From CAYJBH01 sp964370825 (GTDB taxonomy: Bacteria; Bacillota; Clostridia; Oscillospirales; Ruminococcaceae): DNA of 64,000 nucleotides. How positions within the stretch are numbered: position 1 is the stretch's first letter; each line of letters starts with the position of its first letter. Under the pieces are notes generated by a model. It did no database searches. It was given only the letters and a program-made list of their open reading frames with translations, and was not told where the DNA came from. The DNA lies in contig CAYJKY010000014.1 of assembly GCA_964370825.1 (NCBI GenBank), positions 6,614-70,613 on the forward strand, written 5' to 3'. The position numbers were made by a program, and so were the translations under genes. This document shows positions 59,574 to 64,000 of this stretch, piece by piece.

Positions 59574-60410
59574 TTGAGTGCAAATAAAAAGTTTAATTTA
59601 GCCGCTCGCCATATTATATTAATTCTCGGTTCGTTAATTTTTGTGTTCCCATTATATTGGCTTGTCACAACATCTTTTAAGTTGGATGAGTTTATATTTG
59701 TTACCCCTCCGCAGATGATACCTAACCCGTTCGTAATCGAAAACTATGCAAAGATGTTTCATTATTTCGATTTTTTCCTTTACCTTTTTAACAGCCTGAT
59801 TTTAGTAGCACTTAATCTTGCCGGTGTGCTAATAACCGCACCTATGGTAGCTTTTTCTTTTTCTCGCATAGAATGGAAGGGACGCAACATTTGCTTTGCG
59901 CTTATGTTAGCTACTATAATGCTACCGTCACAGGTTACAATGATTCCTCTTTATATAACCTATTCAAATTTAGGCTTTGTTAACACCTTTGTTCCTCTTT
60001 ACATCGGCTCGTTTCTCGGCGGTGGAGCATTTAATATTTTCTTAATTCGTCAATTCCTAATGACAATTCCTAAAAATTTGGAGGACAGCGCAAAAATAGA
60101 CGGAGCAAATATTTTCACTATCTATGTAAGAATAATCCTGCCACTCATAACACCTGCACTTACCACGGTGAGCATATTTGTATTTATGGGTTCTTGGAAT
60201 GATTTTATGGGACCATTAATCTACCTAAACGACCAGGATTTATTCCCTTTATCAATCGGACTTCAGTTGTTTAATCAGCAACTCGGTGCAACAGAATATG
60301 GAATGCTGTTTGCAGCTACTACGCTAATGGTAATCCCTGTTATGGTATTCTTTTTCCTCGGACAACGAAAATTCATAGAAGGTATAGTGTTAACAGGAAT
60401 GAAGGCATAA
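59574..60410 (+). CDS. Carbohydrate ABC transporter permease (MalG/UgpE-like)
   Basis: Second membrane subunit, 278 aa, with six hydrophobic segments. The EAA-type loop reads EDSAKIDGANIFTIYVRIIL, and the end is typical (GQRKFIEGIVLTGMKA). TTG 59574 is the likely start, 6 nt after AGAGGTG; an in-frame GTG at 59565 overlaps that SD. Together with the upstream permease it forms the channel of the sugar importer. Confidence 0.93.
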   Translation: MSANKKFNLAARHIILILGSLIFVFPLYWLVTTSFKLDEFIFVTPPQMIPNPFVIENYAKMFHYFDFFLYLFNSLILVALNLAGVLITAPMVAFSFSRIEWKGRNICFALMLATIMLPSQVTMIPLYITYSNLGFVNTFVPLYIGSFLGGGAFNIFLIRQFLMTIPKNLEDSAKIDGANIFTIYVRIILPLITPALTTVSIFVFMGSWNDFMGPLIYLNDQDLFPLSIGLQLFNQQLGATEYGMLFAATTLMVIPVMVFFFLGQRKFIEGIVLTGMKA

Positions 60411-60464
60411 CATTTATAACTCGACATCACTAAAACAGCTATTTGCATCTTCAAAGGAGTATCT

Positions 60465-61430
60465 ATGGAACATAAACAACGTCTTATCAAGGCTTTTACC
60501 TATGACTACCCAGATGAAATCCCAGTAAGTGTCAGCATTCTTCCTGCCGCATGGCTTCATTACGGCAAGGAACTCTTAAAGTTTGCCGAGGACTATTCTG
60601 ATTTTATTACAAAAATCCCCGATTTAAACGACATAAAAAGCATATATCCTCCTACATACCATTACGGCAATCATGTCGATGAATGGGGATGTGTCTGGAG
60701 TAATGTCGATGACGGGATGGAATCTATCGTGACCGGTCATCCGGTAAAGACTCAGGATGATATCTTCACACTCGAAATTCCAAAAAATCGTGACGGTAGA
60801 ATGCCACATGGTTTTATGTATCTTCGCCTTCAAGATTTGAGAGGGTTTGAGGAAAACATGATAGACTTTGCCGAAGAAGGCGAGGCAATCGATGTACTTA
60901 TTCAAAAGGTTCTTAACTACAACCTTATCCAAGCGGAAGTTATCGCATCAAAAATGAGCAAGGGAGACGTTGCATTTTTCGGTGATGATCTTGGAATGCA
61001 ACGAGGTCTTGCTATTGGTGCAGAAAAATGGCGAAAATATCTAAAACCTTGTTTCTCGCAGATATACAAAATATTTAAGGATAAAGGAATATATGTATAC
61101 ATGCACACCGATGGTGACATCTGCGAAATAATGCCCGACCTTGTCGATTGTGGAGTCAATATGATTAACCCCCAATACAGGGCAAACGGTATCAACAACC
61201 TTGAGCGGGTGTGCAAAGGTAAAATTCCAATAAACCTTGACCTTGATCGTCAACTCTTTCCTTTCGCAACAAAATCACAGATAGAAAACCATATCATGGA
61301 GTGTGTACAAACAATGTATCTTCCACAGGGTGGTCTTGGTCTAAACGTTGAGTTTAACTACGAAATCCCACTCGAAAATATGGCTGCTGTGCTTGACACA
61401 GTCAGGAAGGTAAAAAATTATAAAGGGTAA
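60465..61430 (+). CDS. Uroporphyrinogen-decarboxylase-family protein (methyltransferase-like)
   Basis: TIM-barrel protein of 321 aa from the URO-D/MtaA/CmuA superfamily. Marks: VAFFGDDLGMQRGLAIGAEK (central strand), YVYMHTDGDICEIMPDLVDC and VNMINPQYRANGI. The His-x-Cys zinc motif of MtaA-type methyltransferases reads H-T-D here, so metal binding, if any, differs. It lacks the N-terminal substrate loop of true UroD, and no other haem genes are near. AAAGGAG precedes ATG 60465, 54 nt after the permease stop, so it belongs to the sugar ABC operon. It may act on a methylated compound imported by it (inference). Confidence 0.82.
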   Translation: MEHKQRLIKAFTYDYPDEIPVSVSILPAAWLHYGKELLKFAEDYSDFITKIPDLNDIKSIYPPTYHYGNHVDEWGCVWSNVDDGMESIVTGHPVKTQDDIFTLEIPKNRDGRMPHGFMYLRLQDLRGFEENMIDFAEEGEAIDVLIQKVLNYNLIQAEVIASKMSKGDVAFFGDDLGMQRGLAIGAEKWRKYLKPCFSQIYKIFKDKGIYVYMHTDGDICEIMPDLVDCGVNMINPQYRANGINNLERVCKGKIPINLDLDRQLFPFATKSQIENHIMECVQTMYLPQGGLGLNVEFNYEIPLENMAAVLDTVRKVKNYKG

Positions 61431-61500
61431 TGTTTTGCCAGTCACATCGAGATAATTGGCTTTTGTTCTGATAAAACCATATCTCACATATCAACTTATT

Positions 61501-61549
61501 ACCGACAGACTATCTACAACAAAAAGGTGTAGATAATCTGTCGGTTTTA
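61501..61549. terminator. Terminator after the UroD-family gene
   Basis: 17-bp stem with one mismatch: ACCGACAGACTATCTAC (61501-61517) and GTAGATAATCTGTCGGT (61529-61545), then TTTTATT. It ends the ABC operon; the convergent aldo/keto reductase gene stops at 61597 and may share it. Confidence 0.8.
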
Positions 61550-61596
61550 TTCTGCATTATTTTTATGAGCTAACATATACAGCCGGTGTGAGCAGG

Positions 61597-62754
61597 TCAG
61601 TTATCCCTCATGCTGAACATTGTATTTGCCAGTTTCATATTCTCTCTTATATCAACTTCAAATGGGCAGTTCCCCTCACATTTTCCGCACATTATACAGT
61701 CGCTTGCATTTGCATTTAGTGAATTATAGTGAGAAAGAATTGTAGGCGGTATTGGGACACTTTCCCTTGCTATATCCAAGAATTTTGTAACAGATGCAAT
61801 ATCAATGTTTACAGGACATGGCAAACAGTGATTGCAATACATGCATTTACCTGTTGCTTTAATCTTACCGGTTTTACTAAAAACCCATGAGTAGTCTTTT
61901 TCTTCGTCCGTGCTTTTTAAATAGGATAGGGCTTCGTTTAGCTCTTCGGTGTTTGAACAGCCAACAAGTACTGAGGTTACCGCAGGTCGTGTTAAAGAAT
62001 AATGACAGCACTGCACCACGCTCATTGATTTACCAAAGGGAGAACTTTCTGCCTTTAATAATGTTCCTGCTCCAAGAGCCTTCATAACTGTTATTCCAAC
62101 ACCGAGAGTTTCGCAGGTAGTATATAATTTTTGCCTTACAGTGTTTACAGCCCATTCTGATTTATCAAGGTTTTTGTGTTCAATCAAATCCATAACATCT
62201 GTATTTTCATCTTCAAGGTCGTATGCGGGGTTTATGCTGAACATAAGAGCATCAATTAAACCGCTTTCAACCATTTTTTGTGCCACAAGTGGATTATGAG
62301 AACTTACCCCAATATTGCGTATAACACCCTTTTCTTTTAGAGACTTTGCATACTCCAGTATAGCACCATTAAATACTATATCCCAATCTTCAAAACTGTC
62401 CACATAGTGTATCATTCCAACATCTATATAGTCAGTTTGCAGGCGCTCAAGTAAATCATCAAATGATGATTTTACTTTCTCAATGTCACGACTTCGCTCG
62501 TATTGTCCATTCTGCATAACTGTACATAGATGGCCTTGTATAAACATTTTATCTCTATAGCCGACAAGTGCACTTCCGATAGCCGTTCTCACTGCGGGTT
62601 GCGGCATAAAGATGTCAATATAATTGACACCTTTATCAATGGCGGTATGTATTACCTCGCTTATAACCTCTTGCGGTTTATCGTTGAACCATTCACCACC
62701 AAGACCGATAATACTTACATCTATATTTGTTCTACCAAGCTTTCTGTACTGCAT
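61597..62754 (-). CDS. Aldo/keto reductase with C-terminal ferredoxin domain
   Basis: Oxidoreductase of about 385 aa. The barrel starts MQYRKLGRTNIDVSIIGLGG. The usual Asp/Tyr pair is altered: the segment INYIDIFMPQPAVRTAIG has Asp but lacks the typical DTAxxY tyrosine, so catalysis by the standard mechanism is doubtful. Two Cys clusters follow at the C-terminus, CMYCNHCLPCP and CIMCGKCEGNCP, for [4Fe-4S] centres. ATG 62754 is 6 nt after AGGAG; the frame extends to 62793 without a better site. The SDR gene ends 13 nt upstream, so both form an operon. Confidence 0.87.
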   Translation of the reverse strand: MQYRKLGRTNIDVSIIGLGGEWFNDKPQEVISEVIHTAIDKGVNYIDIFMPQPAVRTAIGSALVGYRDKMFIQGHLCTVMQNGQYERSRDIEKVKSSFDDLLERLQTDYIDVGMIHYVDSFEDWDIVFNGAILEYAKSLKEKGVIRNIGVSSHNPLVAQKMVESGLIDALMFSINPAYDLEDENTDVMDLIEHKNLDKSEWAVNTVRQKLYTTCETLGVGITVMKALGAGTLLKAESSPFGKSMSVVQCCHYSLTRPAVTSVLVGCSNTEELNEALSYLKSTDEEKDYSWVFSKTGKIKATGKCMYCNHCLPCPVNIDIASVTKFLDIARESVPIPPTILSHYNSLNANASDCIMCGKCEGNCPFEVDIRENMKLANTMFSMRDN

Positions 62755-62767
62755 TTTCATCTCCTGC

Positions 62768-63490
62768 TTATGCGTCCTGCCTTGTGTCTGCAATTTGGAT
62801 TTCTCTCAAGTTAACACCTTGTGGCAATTCATAAGCAAATTTAATTGTTTTTGCAACGTCCTCTGCCGTGATAGCACCAACACCCGTCGACTCTTTCCAC
62901 TGGTTATATCCGTCTTTAATTTCATCGCTTGTGGTATGGCTTAATAGCTCCGTTGCAACAGCACCGGGGCAGATACGCATGACTCTGACATTATATGACG
63001 AAAGCTCTCCCCTTGCGACCTCCGATAACCCTACAACTCCGTATTTACTCGCACAATATGCTGCATGATTTCCGAAAGGCTTTACACCTGCGAGCGAAGA
63101 AATGTTGATGATAGTGCCGCATTGTCTTTCCTTCATGTCGTTCATAACTATTTGCATACCGTTCATTACGCCCATAACATTGATGTCAAGCATCTTTTGC
63201 CACTCTGTTGGGTCTTGGCTTTCAAGATTACCGAGTAGCATGACTCCTGCATTGTTTACAATTAAATCTGTTTTACCATAGACAGTTTCTGCTTTTCTAA
63301 CTGCATTTTCAAAGGCGGTTTTGTCGGTAACATCAACCTTTTCACACATTGTGTTGTCTAATCCTAAACCTTCTAAATTTTCAACTCTCCTTGCCAAGAG
63401 CAACAATGGGTAGCCTGCCTTGTTGAACTCCAATGCCATTGCTTTACCAAATCCTGAGCTTGCTCCTGTAATTACAACTAATTTTTTCAT
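62768..63490 (-). CDS. Short-chain dehydrogenase/reductase
   Basis: NAD(P)-dependent oxidoreductase of 240 aa. Rossmann motif TGASSGFGKAMALEF (residues 8-22), NNAGVMLLGN, catalytic Ser in NISSLAG and the YCASK Tyr/Lys pair; PGAVATELLSH follows. Close in type to clavulanate-dehydrogenase-like SDRs that act on alcohols and ketones. AAAGAGAG lies before ATG 63490. It leads the operon with the ferredoxin-type aldo/keto reductase. Confidence 0.93.
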   Translation of the reverse strand: MKKLVVITGASSGFGKAMALEFNKAGYPLLLLARRVENLEGLGLDNTMCEKVDVTDKTAFENAVRKAETVYGKTDLIVNNAGVMLLGNLESQDPTEWQKMLDINVMGVMNGMQIVMNDMKERQCGTIINISSLAGVKPFGNHAAYCASKYGVVGLSEVARGELSSYNVRVMRICPGAVATELLSHTTSDEIKDGYNQWKESTGVGAITAEDVAKTIKFAYELPQGVNLREIQIADTRQDA

Positions 63491-63555
63491 AATACACTCT
63501 CTTTCTAATTGGCTTATTTCTTATTATAGTATAAAATACTGTAACAGATAGCTTT

Positions 63556-63584
63556 ATTATATACATGAACAGTAAAATAGTCAA
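63556..63584 (-). promoter_or_regulatory. Promoter of the SDR/aldo-keto reductase operon
   Basis: Minus strand TTGACT (63584-63579), 17-nt spacer, TATAAT (63561-63556), giving a leader of about 60 nt before ATG 63490. Confidence 0.72.
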
Positions 63585-63694
63585 TAAGGAACATTTTTTT
63601 CACTTGCGAAAGAAAGGGCACCATTTAGTATTTGTGGATAAAATAACAGTAAATTCTGAAATTGAGATAACGCTTAAAATGATTGATGGAAAAT

Positions 63695-63720
63695 AGAGAG
63701 TGCATCAAATAGCACTCTCT
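63695..63720. repeat. 26-bp palindrome, copy 1
   Basis: AGAGAGTGC (63695-63703) and GCACTCTCT (63712-63720) around ATCAAATA. An identical copy, including the centre, is at 63849-63874. Confidence 0.85.
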
Positions 63721-63751
63721 ACAGGCTATCGAAAAAGTTCGACAGCCCCGA

Positions 63752-63769
63752 GAGGGGATGCATCCCCTC
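63752..63769. repeat. Perfect 18-bp palindrome
   Basis: GAGGGGATGCATCCCCTC between the two copies of the 26-bp palindrome. Confidence 0.8.
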
Positions 63770-63783
63770 CCGGCTCCTCCCCC

Positions 63784-63809
63784 ACAAATGGCTTTGTGAA
63801 GCCATTTGT
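63784..63809. repeat. Hairpin between the two repeat copies
   Basis: ACAAATGGCTT (63784-63794) and AAGCCATTTGT (63799-63809) with a 4-nt TGTG loop. Confidence 0.8.
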
Positions 63810-63848
63810 TGAATTTCAAGGAGATTGCTGGGTTTTTTGACAGTCTGA

Positions 63849-63874
63849 AGAGAGTGCATCAAATAGCACTCTCT
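63849..63874. repeat. 26-bp palindrome, copy 2
   Basis: Identical to the copy at 63695-63720, in the same orientation, 154 bp away. The two bracket a block of further hairpins. Confidence 0.85.
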
Positions 63875-63890
63875 ATATTCGTATAATCTC

Positions 63891-63989
63891 CGCTATAGGT
63901 AGAAATAGCGAGAACCTACAGAACTGAGAAATACTTTGGCTTTTGCACAAGGTGCAAAATGGTGAGCTGTGCGAACCAAAAAGTATTTC
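63891..63989. other. Gene-free, highly structured right end of the window
   Basis: Nested inverted repeats: CGCTAT/ATAGCG (63891-63896, 63905-63910), TAGGT/ACCTA (63896-63900, 63914-63918), GAAATACTTTGG/CCAAAAAGTATTTC (63928-63939, 63976-63989) and, inside the last, TTTTGCAC/GTGCAAAA (63941-63948, 63952-63959). No credible ORF is present from 63491 to 64000. I do not recognise a known RNA family. Confidence 0.5.
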
Positions 63990-64000
63990 CATTAGCTCCG

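Noticed and set aside
61501..61549. Attachment site or recombination repeat
   Set aside because: A single inverted repeat with a T-tail directly after an operon end is explained by a terminator; no integrase is nearby.
63625..63819. Minus-strand ORF of 64 aa at the right end
   Set aside because: It runs through three hairpins, has no SD and no family-like composition.

Overview
The window reads as a chromosomal segment of an anaerobic, spore-forming member of the Clostridia (Oscillospiraceae/Ruminococcaceae-like). The reasons are: a full-length SpoIIE; an indolepyruvate:ferredoxin oxidoreductase and ferredoxin-type aldo/keto reductases; a YabM-like flippase, MazG, HU and RqcP string as in Firmicutes; ECF-type and FecCD-type transporters; moderate GC; strong Shine-Dalgarno (SD) sites and frequent TTG/GTG starts. 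No phage, insertion sequence, CRISPR array or rRNA was seen. There is one tRNA (Arg, TCT anticodon).

Region 1 (1-12.1 kb) is a metal/siderophore acquisition island. On the minus strand lie a FecCD-type siderophore importer with YclN-YclO-YclP-YclQ gene order and a complete ECF transporter (MptD-type S component, T component, fused double ATPase). On the plus strand lie an AraC regulator, a TetR regulator and a pair of YbtPQ/IrtAB-like ABC proteins. Five copies of one palindrome, GTTAG-N6-CTAAC, sit at the borders of these units and tie them into one putative regulon. The first permease gene has no usable ATG/GTG/TTG at its conserved N-terminus; an ATC codon sits 7 nt after a strong SD.

Region 2 (12.1-24.2 kb) is mostly housekeeping: iorAB with a cyclophilin, an aldo/keto reductase, a VTT membrane protein, then a plus-strand run of PTS IIA, the YfmF/YfmH M16 pair, lgt, trmK, a Nif3-like protein and rqcH. 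Region 3 (24.2-33.4 kb) holds sugar-related genes (GH2 beta-galactosidase, YdjC/ChbG deacetylase, galE, ROK protein, nucleoside kinase), a DUF2087 regulator with divergent promoters, a GNAT and a zinc-ribbon protein. Region 4 (33.5-36.8 kb) is the conserved flippase-mazG-hup-rqcP-tRNA segment; mazG looks leaderless.

Region 5 (36.9-52.8 kb) carries a nitroreductase with azlCD, an NSS transporter, two small lipoproteins, NUDIX, pncB, a DD-carboxypeptidase, ppa, a glycosyltransferase, spoIIE preceded by a Spo0A-box-like site, an M18 aminopeptidase and an ECF sigma/anti-sigma pair. The anti-sigma ends in a 100-residue, about 71% Asp tail. Its first half keeps a hydrophobic residue at every a/d heptad position and Asp at nearly all others. 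This is the most unusual protein feature in the window. Region 6 (52.9-61.4 kb) has a YfcC-type transporter, an amidohydrolase and proA in one unit, then a carbohydrate ABC importer followed by a UroD-family methyltransferase-like gene under a strong promoter. Region 7 (61.5-64 kb) has an SDR/aldo-keto reductase operon and a 500-bp gene-free end packed with hairpins, including two identical 26-bp palindromes 154 bp apart.
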